From JAJEEA01 sp965116765 (GTDB taxonomy: Bacteria; Acidobacteriota; Vicinamibacteria; Vicinamibacterales; UBA8438), in the NCBI GenBank assembly GCA_965116765.1, contig OZ220718.1:3038001-3102000 (forward strand): 64,000 bases of DNA. Reading direction: 5' to 3'. The notes beneath the pieces were generated by a model. It was not told the origin of the DNA, ran no database searches, and saw only the letters and a list, made by a program, of their open reading frames with translations. The position numbers and the translations under genes were made by a program. Within the stretch, counting starts at the first letter, position 1; each line of letters starts with the position of its first letter. Shown here in pieces: positions 54,488 through 61,981 of this stretch.

Positions 54488-56104
54488 ATGCAGACCCGAC
54501 GCGCGCAAGTCGTGAATCCCCCGCCTCGATACACCCTCGGCCGGCGGAGGGGCCGCCTCGCCGCCACTCCGCCGGCAGGCCCGCTGCTGGCGGTCCTGGC
54601 CGGCGGTCTCTGCGCCGGCTGCGCACTCGCCCCGCCGCCGGCGCCGCCCGAGCTCGCGGAGCCGGCGCCGGAGCTGCCCGCCGACTTCGCCGGGAGCGCC
54701 GAGGCGGGCGCGCACCGGCCCCTCGAATGGTGGCGCGCGTTCGGAGATCCGGCGCTGGACGGGGTCGTCGAGTCGGTGCTCGCCTCCAACCTCGACATGG
54801 CCGGGGCGGTGGCGCGGGTCGAGCAGGCGAGGGTGCGGGCCCGTCGCGCCGGGGCCGCGGCGCTGCCCGTCGTCCGGGCGGGAGCAGGCGTCGACAGCTT
54901 CGACGTGCCCATCAACGCCGGCATCGGCGCGCAGCTCGGAGAGCTGGGTCTGGACGAGGTGTTCGGCGGCGCGGACGGGGGGTTCACGTTGCCCGATCGC
55001 ATCGGGCTCACCACGTATTCGTTGTACGCGGACTTCGCGTACGAGCTCGATTTCTGGGGTCGCGTCCGGCACGCGTCGCTCGCGGCCGGGGCGGATCTGC
55101 TGGCCTCGGCGGCGGACGTGCACGCGGCGCGGATCGGCGTCCTGACCGAGACGATCACGGCGTACTTCGACATCGTCGACTTTCGGCGGCAGATCGCAAT
55201 CGCCGGCGAGATGGTGTCCGCGCTGGAGGAGCGCGAGCAGCTGGCGGAGACCCGTTACGACCGTGGGCTGACCGATTCGCTGGACCTCTATCGGGTGCGG
55301 CAGGACCTGCGCGACACGCAGGCCGGCCTGCCGCGGCTCGATGCCGGACTGGCCGCCGCCGAGGCCCGCCTCGCCGTGCTCCTGGGCGGCTGGCGGGACG
55401 ACGTGGCCGAGCTGCTTCCCGATTCGCTCTCGCCCGGACGGGTCGCGGGCCGGGTGCCGGCCGGCGTACCGGCCGATCTCCTGGTGCAGCGGCCGGACGT
55501 GCTGGCGGCGGGGCTCCGGCTGGAGGCCGCGGCCCACGACATCGGGGCGCGACGCGCCGAGCTGATGCCGTCGCTCTCGCTGTCCGGGGCGGTCGGCCTC
55601 CAGACCACCGGTGTCGGCGGGCTCTTCAACGTCCAGCAGTGGTTCAGCAACCTGGCCTCGAACCTGCTGGCGCCGGTCTTCGACGGTGGCCGTCTCGCGG
55701 ACAACGTCGCCCTCGCGCACGCCCGCTTCGACGAGCTCGCGGCCGCCTACGGGCGGACGGTGGTGACGGCCGTGAACGAGGTCGAGTCGACGCTGGCCGG
55801 GCTCCGGAGCGAGGACCGGCGCCATGCCTTTCTGTCGGCCCGACGGGACGAGGCGCAGGAGACCCTCGATCTGCGAGCGCAGCGGTACCAGTCCGGGGTC
55901 GGGGGCTATGCCGACTTCCTGGACGCGTCGCGCACGCTGCTCGACATCGATTCGGCGCTCGCCGGCTCCGAACGCCGTCTGGCCCTCGCCCGGCTCGCGC
56001 TCCACCGCGCCCTGGGCGGCGCCTGGACCACGCCCGAGACCGCGGCCGAAGCACCGCCGACGCTCTCTCCCTCGGCCCGCGCAACGACCCGGAGCAGCCG
56101 ATGA
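54488..56104 (+). CDS. Outer-membrane efflux lipoprotein (NodT/TolC family)
   Basis: This 538-residue outer-membrane channel of the tripartite pump has a long leader and a lipobox LCAGC near residue 41, so it is lipid-anchored. The WWRAFGDPALDGVVESVLAS segment is typical of NodT proteins. Two long helical TolC repeats follow, with LYADFAYELDFWGRVR and LAPVFDGGRLADNVALAHAR. It follows the permease by 19 bases and overlaps the adaptor gene by ATGA. Confidence 0.92.
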   Translation: MQTRRAQVVNPPPRYTLGRRRGRLAATPPAGPLLAVLAGGLCAGCALAPPPAPPELAEPAPELPADFAGSAEAGAHRPLEWWRAFGDPALDGVVESVLASNLDMAGAVARVEQARVRARRAGAAALPVVRAGAGVDSFDVPINAGIGAQLGELGLDEVFGGADGGFTLPDRIGLTTYSLYADFAYELDFWGRVRHASLAAGADLLASAADVHAARIGVLTETITAYFDIVDFRRQIAIAGEMVSALEEREQLAETRYDRGLTDSLDLYRVRQDLRDTQAGLPRLDAGLAAAEARLAVLLGGWRDDVAELLPDSLSPGRVAGRVPAGVPADLLVQRPDVLAAGLRLEAAAHDIGARRAELMPSLSLSGAVGLQTTGVGGLFNVQQWFSNLASNLLAPVFDGGRLADNVALAHARFDELAAAYGRTVVTAVNEVESTLAGLRSEDRRHAFLSARRDEAQETLDLRAQRYQSGVGGYADFLDASRTLLDIDSALAGSERRLALARLALHRALGGAWTTPETAAEAPPTLSPSARATTRSSR

Positions 56105-57366
56105 GCCGAAGCATGGGTTACGTCGTGGCCGCCGCCATCCTGGCCGGCTCCGCCGGGGCGGCGAGCCTCCTGATTGCGTCGAGGCCCGAGCCCGCCCGCC
56201 GGGAGCCTCCCCGGCGGGTCCCCGTCGCCATCACCGAGCCGGCGGTGGCCGGCGCCGGCGCCATTCCGATTCACGGCGCGGGCACGGTGCGGCCGCGCGC
56301 CCAGATCGACGTGGCGGCCGAGATCGGCGGACGGGTCGTGTGGGTGAACCCCGCCTTCCAGAGCGGCGGCCGGGTCCGCCGGGGGCAGCCGCTCTTCCGC
56401 CTCGACGATGCCGACCACCGTCACCGCGTGGAGCGGGCGCGCGCCGCGATCGCCGTGCAGCAGGTCGAGCTGCTGAGAGTCGAGGAAGAGGCCCGCATCG
56501 CCCGCGAACAGTACGAGCGGTTCCTGCGCCGCCGGGGCGACGGGCCGCCACCGGCGGGCGCGGGTCCGTTGGCGCTCTGGGAGCCGCAGATCGAGGCGGC
56601 ACGGGCCGCCGCCGACCGTGAGCGCGCCGTGCTCGCCGAGGCCGAGCTCGGACTGTCACGCACCGAGGTGCAGGCGCCGTTCGCCGGCGTCGTACGGTCG
56701 GAATCGGTGGACACGGGGCAGTTCCTGACCGCCGGCCAGGCGGTGGGGCAGCTCTATGCCATGGATGCCGTCGAGGTGGTGGTGCCGCTCTCCGACTCGG
56801 ACGCGGCGCTCATCCCGGGGTTGTGGGACCTGCGGCCCGGCGATGCGAATCGGCGCGTCGCGGCCCGCGTCGTCGCCGACTACGGCGACGCGCGCCATGC
56901 GTGGGCGGGTTACGTGGACCGGGTCGAGCCGGCGCTCGACGAGGGGACGCGGACCCTCGACGTCATCGTGCGCGTTCCCGACCCGTTCTCCCCCGGCGCC
57001 CGGGTGGAACCCCGGCGTGCCGGGGAGGGTGCCGCGGGCGCCGGACCGGACGCCGGTTCCGGCGCAGGCGCCGACGCGTCTCCAGGCCCGCCCCTCATCG
57101 TGGGCAAGTTCGTGGACGTGCGCATCGACGGCTTCGCTCCCCTGGAGTATTTCAGGGTCCCCAGACCGGCGCTGCGGCCGGACAACGAAGTCTGGGCGGT
57201 GCGCGACGACATGCTGACCATCGTCTCCGTTCGGGTCCTGCAGCGCTACGACGACGAGGTCTGGGTGACCGGCGCCCTCGCCCCGGGCCTGCCGGTCGTC
57301 GTCGGTGGAATGGACATCGCGGCCGAGGGCATGGCCGTGCGGACGGTGCCGGGCGGGGACCGGTGA
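56101..57366 (+). CDS. RND periplasmic adaptor (membrane-fusion protein)
   Basis: This 421-residue adaptor joins the permease to the outer-membrane channel. It has an N-terminal membrane anchor (GYVVAAAILAGSAGAASLLI) and a lipoyl half-motif (VAAEIGGRVVWVNPAFQSGG, then RVRRGQPLFRLDDADHRHRV). A coiled-coil hairpin spans about residues 110-190 and the second lipoyl half is EVQAPFAGVVRSESVDTGQF. A Gly/Ala-rich insert lies at about 310-335 in the barrel domain. The start overlaps the channel gene's stop, so the two are translationally coupled. Confidence 0.92.
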   Translation: MSRSMGYVVAAAILAGSAGAASLLIASRPEPARREPPRRVPVAITEPAVAGAGAIPIHGAGTVRPRAQIDVAAEIGGRVVWVNPAFQSGGRVRRGQPLFRLDDADHRHRVERARAAIAVQQVELLRVEEEARIAREQYERFLRRRGDGPPPAGAGPLALWEPQIEAARAAADRERAVLAEAELGLSRTEVQAPFAGVVRSESVDTGQFLTAGQAVGQLYAMDAVEVVVPLSDSDAALIPGLWDLRPGDANRRVAARVVADYGDARHAWAGYVDRVEPALDEGTRTLDVIVRVPDPFSPGARVEPRRAGEGAAGAGPDAGSGAGADASPGPPLIVGKFVDVRIDGFAPLEYFRVPRPALRPDNEVWAVRDDMLTIVSVRVLQRYDDEVWVTGALAPGLPVVVGGMDIAAEGMAVRTVPGGDR

Positions 57367-57483
57367 GTGCGGACCTCGGCGGCGGCGGATGACCCGGCGA
57401 CCTGTACGCGACGGGAACACGGGGGCCCGCATGCCGACCGAAGCATCGACATGGCCAGGCGGTCGTCAGCCGGACGCATCGAC

Positions 57484-58686
57484 ATGAAGCCGATTCCACT
57501 CCCCGAGGGCGCCGACGACATCACTTTCGAGTGGATGCAGCGGGCGCTGCTCGCCGGCGGAGCATCCGACGTCCCCCAAATCGACTCCCTGGAAGTCGAG
57601 AAGCTGTCGGACGTGGCCAACGCGATGGGGAGTCTCTTTCGTTGCCGCGTGACCGCCCGAGGCGGGGTCGGCGTCGATCCTGCCTCGGTCATCGTCAAGC
57701 TGCCCACCTCCGATGCCCTCGCCCTGAGGTTGGCCAGGTGGCTGTCTCTCCACCGCCGCGAATACGTGTACTACCGCGACATCGCATCGCACGCTCCGGT
57801 CCGGGCTCCGTCTCTTCTCTACGGCGACCTCGATGCACGCACCCACCGGTTCGTCCTGGTGCTCGAAGATCTCGGCGGCATGGAGGCGATACCGCAGCGT
57901 GCCGGCGTCGGCGTCGAACGGGCGCGACGCGCCATTCGCGAGATCGCGGGATTCCAGGGCCGGTTCTGGGAGGCTGCCGACGACCCGGCCCTCGCAGCCT
58001 GCGGCCCGTTCCTCACCGCCGGGCAACGCCGCATCATGCAGACACTCTATCTGCTGACCCTCCCTCTGGCGTTCGAACGCTTCGGCGACCTGTTCACGAC
58101 CGGCACGCGCCGGCTGGCGGAGGCGTTCGGGCCGCGAATCGACGCCCACTTCGCGGCCGTCGCCAAGGGCCCGAAGACCGTCGTCCACGGCGACTACAGG
58201 GGAGACAACGTGCTGTTCGGCCGCGAGGGCCAGGACGACTTCGCGGTGCTCGACTGGCAGGGTTGCGGAATCGGCTGCGGCCTGTACGACGTTGCGTTCT
58301 TTCTCGGGACCAGCGTCACCGTCGATGACCGGCGCCGCGTCGAGCGTGACGCGGTGGGCGAGTACCACGACATCGTGCGCCGCATGGGAGCAAAGCACTA
58401 CTCGCGCGACGACTGCTGGCGCAGCTACCGGCGGAACATGCTGGGCACCCTCATGCCCATGGTGCTGGGATGCGGCGGGATCGACATGAGCGACGAGGCG
58501 CTCAGGAGCCAGACGCGAGAGCTGCTGGGGCGGACGCTGACGGCGATAGAGGATCTGAACGCGGGAGAGCTACTGCCGCCTCGAGGCGGGCTGTTCTCCT
58601 CCACCGGAGCGTTCTCGCTCCTGTCGCGGTGCTGCTACCAGGCGTACAGCCGCCTTCTCGGCATGCGCAGGCGAAGCGGAAGCTGA
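57484..58686 (+). CDS. APH/EcKL-type phosphotransferase
   Basis: This 400-residue kinase-fold protein has the aminoglycoside-phosphotransferase/ecdysteroid-kinase-like signature. The catalytic loop is TVVHGDYRGDNVLF (Asp about 238, Asn about 243) and the metal Asp is in AVLDWQGCGIGCGLYDVAFF. The N-lobe has SVIVKLPT as the ATP-site Lys strand and RFVLVLEDLGG as the hinge. Natural substrates in this family range from small alcohols to lipids or steroids; none can be assigned. An in-frame ATG at 57451 is possible, and neither has a clear ribosome binding site. Its 3' end lies in a 74-bp tandem duplication shared with the next gene's upstream region. Confidence 0.8.
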   Translation: MKPIPLPEGADDITFEWMQRALLAGGASDVPQIDSLEVEKLSDVANAMGSLFRCRVTARGGVGVDPASVIVKLPTSDALALRLARWLSLHRREYVYYRDIASHAPVRAPSLLYGDLDARTHRFVLVLEDLGGMEAIPQRAGVGVERARRAIREIAGFQGRFWEAADDPALAACGPFLTAGQRRIMQTLYLLTLPLAFERFGDLFTTGTRRLAEAFGPRIDAHFAAVAKGPKTVVHGDYRGDNVLFGREGQDDFAVLDWQGCGIGCGLYDVAFFLGTSVTVDDRRRVERDAVGEYHDIVRRMGAKHYSRDDCWRSYRRNMLGTLMPMVLGCGGIDMSDEALRSQTRELLGRTLTAIEDLNAGELLPPRGGLFSSTGAFSLLSRCCYQAYSRLLGMRRRSGS

Positions 58687-58804
58687 TCGGCTGCGCTCGA
58701 CGGCCGTGGGGCATGGAGTCGACCGGCAATCTCGGCATGCGCAGGCGAAGCGGAAACCGATCGGCTGCGCTCGACCGCCGTGGGGCACGGAGTCGACCGG
58801 CAAT
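58657..58804. repeat. 74-bp tandem duplication
   Basis: Copies 58657-58730 and 58731-58804 differ at a handful of bases and start CTCGGCATGCGCAGGCGAAG. The first contains the phosphotransferase stop (58684-58686). The second ends exactly at the ATG of the MFS gene. Confidence 0.85.
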
Positions 58805-60512
58805 GGCCCGAGCAGAACGGAGCGCCTGGGGACGGCGCGTCGGTTCGGACGCGGACATCGATTCCGAGGACGGCGGTCCGAACGACGACGGTCTCGACGG
58901 CGACACCGGCTTCGCGCCGCCGCCGAGGCGGCAGGCCATGGCATCGATGGCCTGCGTGGTGCTGGCCATGTTCCTGGGCGCGTTGAGCCAGACCGTGGTC
59001 GCCACGACGATGCCCCTCATCGTCGCCGACCTGGGCGGTTTCGACCGGTACACCTGGCCGGCTACGTCCTACATGGTCGCAGCCACGCTCGCCTTCCCGA
59101 TCGTCGGCAGGTTGAGCGACATCCATGGGCGCCGGCTGTTTCTGTTGTCGGGATTGGCGATCTTCTCCCTGGGTTCGATTCTCCTGGGCTTCTGTGAATC
59201 GATGACTCAGGTCGTGGTCTACCGCGGCGTGCAGGGCGTGGGCGGGGGCACCGTCATGACCTGCTGCTACGTGTCCGTCGCCGACCTCTTCCGGCCGATG
59301 GAACGAGGCAGGTTTCATGGGCTGCTGAGCGCCGTGTACGGCGTGGCGTTCGTGGTCGGGCCGATACTCGGCGGCGTGCTGGCCGACGTCCTGTCGTGGC
59401 GATGGGCATTCCTGGCGATCGGCCTGGCCGGCCCTCCGGTACTCGTGTTGACTGCAACGGTGTTCCCGAAGCCCGCCTCCCCTCCCGAGAATCGCGATCT
59501 CGACCTGATCGGCATGATCGCGCTCGTGCTCGCCGTGCCGCCCCTGTTGATCGCTTTGTCTTCAGGGGGCGTGCAATACGAGTGGGGATCGCCGGTCATC
59601 GTCGGCATGCTGTCGCTTTCGTTGGCGATGATCGGGGTCTTCGCCGCCATCGAGGCGCGGGCCAAGTCGCCAATCATGCCTCTCTCGCTCTATGCGGACC
59701 CCGTGGTCGGCCTCTCCGTCGTCATCATGCTGCTGGCCAGCTTCGCCATGTATGGAGGCGTGCTGTTCCTTCCCCTGCTCTTCCAGGTCGCATTCGGGTT
59801 CTCGGCGGCGCAGGGCGGCGCTCTGCTCGCCCCGATGCTGTTGGGCATGGTTGCGGGCGGGGTCGTGGCCGGGCAGGTCCTTTCCAGAACCTCCGGTCTC
59901 TATCGGATCCAGGCGGTGATCTGTGCGGCGCTCATGACGGCGGGGCTGTTTCTTCTCTCCACGCTGGACACGTCGACCGGCGTCGGGCAGAGCCTGATTC
60001 ACACCGTGATTGCCGGAATTGGGATTGGCGGTATCGTGGCGACGCTTTCCATCGGCGTTCAGAACCACGTGCCGTTCGGCAGCGTGGGAATGGCGACGTC
60101 GGCTCTGCAGTTCCACCGGTCGGTCGGCGGCGTGATGGGGCTGGCGGTACTGGGCGCCCTGCTGGCGGCGCGGTTCTCTTCGAGCCTGGAGGAGGCCGCT
60201 CCCGAAGCCGTGACGGACGCGCTTGCCGCCGGTCGGTTCGAAGAGCTGCGGAACGACCCTCGTGCTCTCGTGGATTCCGCCACGGCGAACGGGTTGAGGG
60301 CGGACCTGTCGGCGTCCGGTCCCGACGGCGCGGCGCTGGCGCAGTCGTTGCTGGACTCCCTGGGCGTCGCGTTGCGGACGGCGCTCGATAGCGTATTCGT
60401 CCTCGCCTCCATCGCGGCGGCGCTCTGTGTGGGTCTCGCCCTGTTCTTCCGCGTCACGATTCACTCGGGACCAGGACGCTGCGACGCGGACGACACCGAT
60501 GGGGAGCGATGA
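58803..60512 (+). CDS. MFS multidrug exporter, DHA2 (14-helix) type
   Basis: This 569-residue inner-membrane antiporter has a soluble N-terminus of about 45 residues rich in Asp/Gly, then 14 hydrophobic segments. The DHA motif A is GRLSDIHGRRLFLLS between helices 2 and 3. Helix 1 contains LGALSQTVVATTMPLIVADL, a DHA2 signature, and motif C lies in GPILGGVLADVLSWRWAFLA. It is probably a proton-driven exporter of small hydrophobic compounds. The ATG at 58803 is poorly preceded (GGAG ten bases away); an ATG at 58947 just before helix 1 is an alternative. Confidence 0.87.
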   Translation: MARAERSAWGRRVGSDADIDSEDGGPNDDGLDGDTGFAPPPRRQAMASMACVVLAMFLGALSQTVVATTMPLIVADLGGFDRYTWPATSYMVAATLAFPIVGRLSDIHGRRLFLLSGLAIFSLGSILLGFCESMTQVVVYRGVQGVGGGTVMTCCYVSVADLFRPMERGRFHGLLSAVYGVAFVVGPILGGVLADVLSWRWAFLAIGLAGPPVLVLTATVFPKPASPPENRDLDLIGMIALVLAVPPLLIALSSGGVQYEWGSPVIVGMLSLSLAMIGVFAAIEARAKSPIMPLSLYADPVVGLSVVIMLLASFAMYGGVLFLPLLFQVAFGFSAAQGGALLAPMLLGMVAGGVVAGQVLSRTSGLYRIQAVICAALMTAGLFLLSTLDTSTGVGQSLIHTVIAGIGIGGIVATLSIGVQNHVPFGSVGMATSALQFHRSVGGVMGLAVLGALLAARFSSSLEEAAPEAVTDALAAGRFEELRNDPRALVDSATANGLRADLSASGPDGAALAQSLLDSLGVALRTALDSVFVLASIAAALCVGLALFFRVTIHSGPGRCDADDTDGER

Positions 60513-60610
60513 CGACGGTCTCTTCGACGCCGCCGAACTCGATCGTCGCGTCGACGATCGGCGTCGTGTCGAGGGTCATCCGCAGGTCGCCGCGCACGAC
60601 CGCCCGGAGC
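60510..60610 (-). pseudogene. TonB-receptor relic, about 100 bp
   Basis: This minus-strand stretch encodes AVVRGDLRMTLDTTPIVDAT then IEFGGVEETVVIA, matching the carboxypeptidase-like/plug border of the decayed receptor at 26603-27880 (bases 27697-27793) closely at DNA level. Nothing else of the gene is present here. Confidence 0.6.
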
Positions 60611-60799
60611 GGGTGTCGTGCCCGCCGCCGCATACGCACCGGCGTCTCGTTGGCGAGCCAATCGCCAACCCGCTACAGCGAGCACCATCCGTCGCCCGCC
60701 TCCTCGGCGAGGACGGCGGGCTGACGGGCCGCTCCGAGCGCGGGGTGGTCGTGCTCGAGGTGGGCCTCGAGAATCTCCGGGCACTCGAGGCGCCCACCC

Positions 60800-61660
60800 T
60801 CACGGCTTCGGATGCCCCAGCAGCCACTCGACGACGAGCCGGGTGAAGTGCGCCGACAGCGCCGGCACGTGCCCGCCGCCGTTGATGGTCCAGAGCTCGG
60901 CCGACCCGCCGGGCCGGCAACCGTCGGTGTAGCGGCGGACGTCGGTCTCGGCGCCGTCGATCCCGCCGTCGAGGTCGAGGGTGCCGCTGTCGACGCCGGT
61001 CACGGCGCAGCCGTCGTGCGCGGCCCAGCTCTCGACGCTGTCCCTCGCGCCGGGCAGAGCGCGGTCGCGGAAGCTCCCGCTCTCGTAGGGTATCGCGGTG
61101 TCGGCGGTGCCGTGGATCTGCAGCACGTGCACGGGTTCGGGCGGCGCGGGACGGCTCTGGTCGGCGCCGGCGAGGCTGGCGATGGCGGCGATGGTCGCCC
61201 CGTGCTCGTGGGCCATTCGGTACGACATGAACCCGCCGTTCGAGTGCCCGAACAGGTACACGCGCTTGTCGTCGACGGCGTATTCCGCCTTGACGGCATC
61301 GATGAGCCCGGCGAGGTAGCCGACGTCGTCGACGGTGCTGCCGCGGAAGTTGCAGCACGCGTCCGAGGCGTTCCAGAAGCGGGGCCGGTCGCCGCCGTCC
61401 TCCCGGGTGCCGTCGGGGGCGACCATGATGAACCCGTAGGCGTCCTTCAGGGCGCTGACCTGCATGTAGGTGTCCTGGCCCTCGCCGCTCGAGGTGTAGC
61501 CGTGCAGCAGCACGATGAGCGGGGCCGGGGCGGCCGCGTCGTAGCTCGACGGGACGTGCACCGGCACCTCGCCCCGGCCCGCGTCGACGGTCTGGGCGAC
61601 GGCCGACGCCGGCCCGATCACCACCAGTATCGCCATCAGAACCCAGCACACTCGACGCAT
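60800..61660 (-). CDS. Secreted PHB-depolymerase-family esterase
   Basis: This 286-residue alpha/beta hydrolase has GGAG eight bases before the ATG at 61660 and a signal peptide ending ASAVAQ. The oxyanion region is PLIVLLHGYTSSGEG, the nucleophile Ser is in LFGHSNGGFMSYRMA, the acid is in IHGTADTAIPYESG and the His is in NGGGHVPALSAH. This is the LpqC/feruloyl-esterase-like branch. It may cleave polyhydroxyalkanoates, acetylated or feruloylated polysaccharides; the exact ester is not predictable. It stands alone. Confidence 0.87.
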   Translation of the reverse strand: MRRVCWVLMAILVVIGPASAVAQTVDAGRGEVPVHVPSSYDAAAPAPLIVLLHGYTSSGEGQDTYMQVSALKDAYGFIMVAPDGTREDGGDRPRFWNASDACCNFRGSTVDDVGYLAGLIDAVKAEYAVDDKRVYLFGHSNGGFMSYRMAHEHGATIAAIASLAGADQSRPAPPEPVHVLQIHGTADTAIPYESGSFRDRALPGARDSVESWAAHDGCAVTGVDSGTLDLDGGIDGAETDVRRYTDGCRPGGSAELWTINGGGHVPALSAHFTRLVVEWLLGHPKP

Positions 61661-61981
61661 CGTTGTCTCTCCTTCAGTCAGCAGGACGAATCGACCCGGC
61701 AGCAAACCTGTGTCGGACAGGGTACACCGTACCGATGATCATCGCGCGGAGCGCACTGTACGACGGTGCTCGAGCACCCGGTTGCGGCGTTCGCCAAGGG
61801 ACCGCCGACCACATGATGCGCATGCAGGCCGCCTGCGAGCCGGCCCGGGCGCGCCGGCGGCGAGCAACCCGAGGTCAGCGGCCGACGGCCGCCGGCGAAG
61901 AGCTGATCGATGTGCATTCCCGAGCAGCGGGAGCACAGCGCCCGACACTCGATCCGCCGACTCGTTCGCCGGGCCGCCCTT
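61661..61981. other. Intergenic stretch
   Basis: Nothing recognisable is seen in these 321 bases apart from the esterase promoter, which must lie near the left end. Confidence 0.4.
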
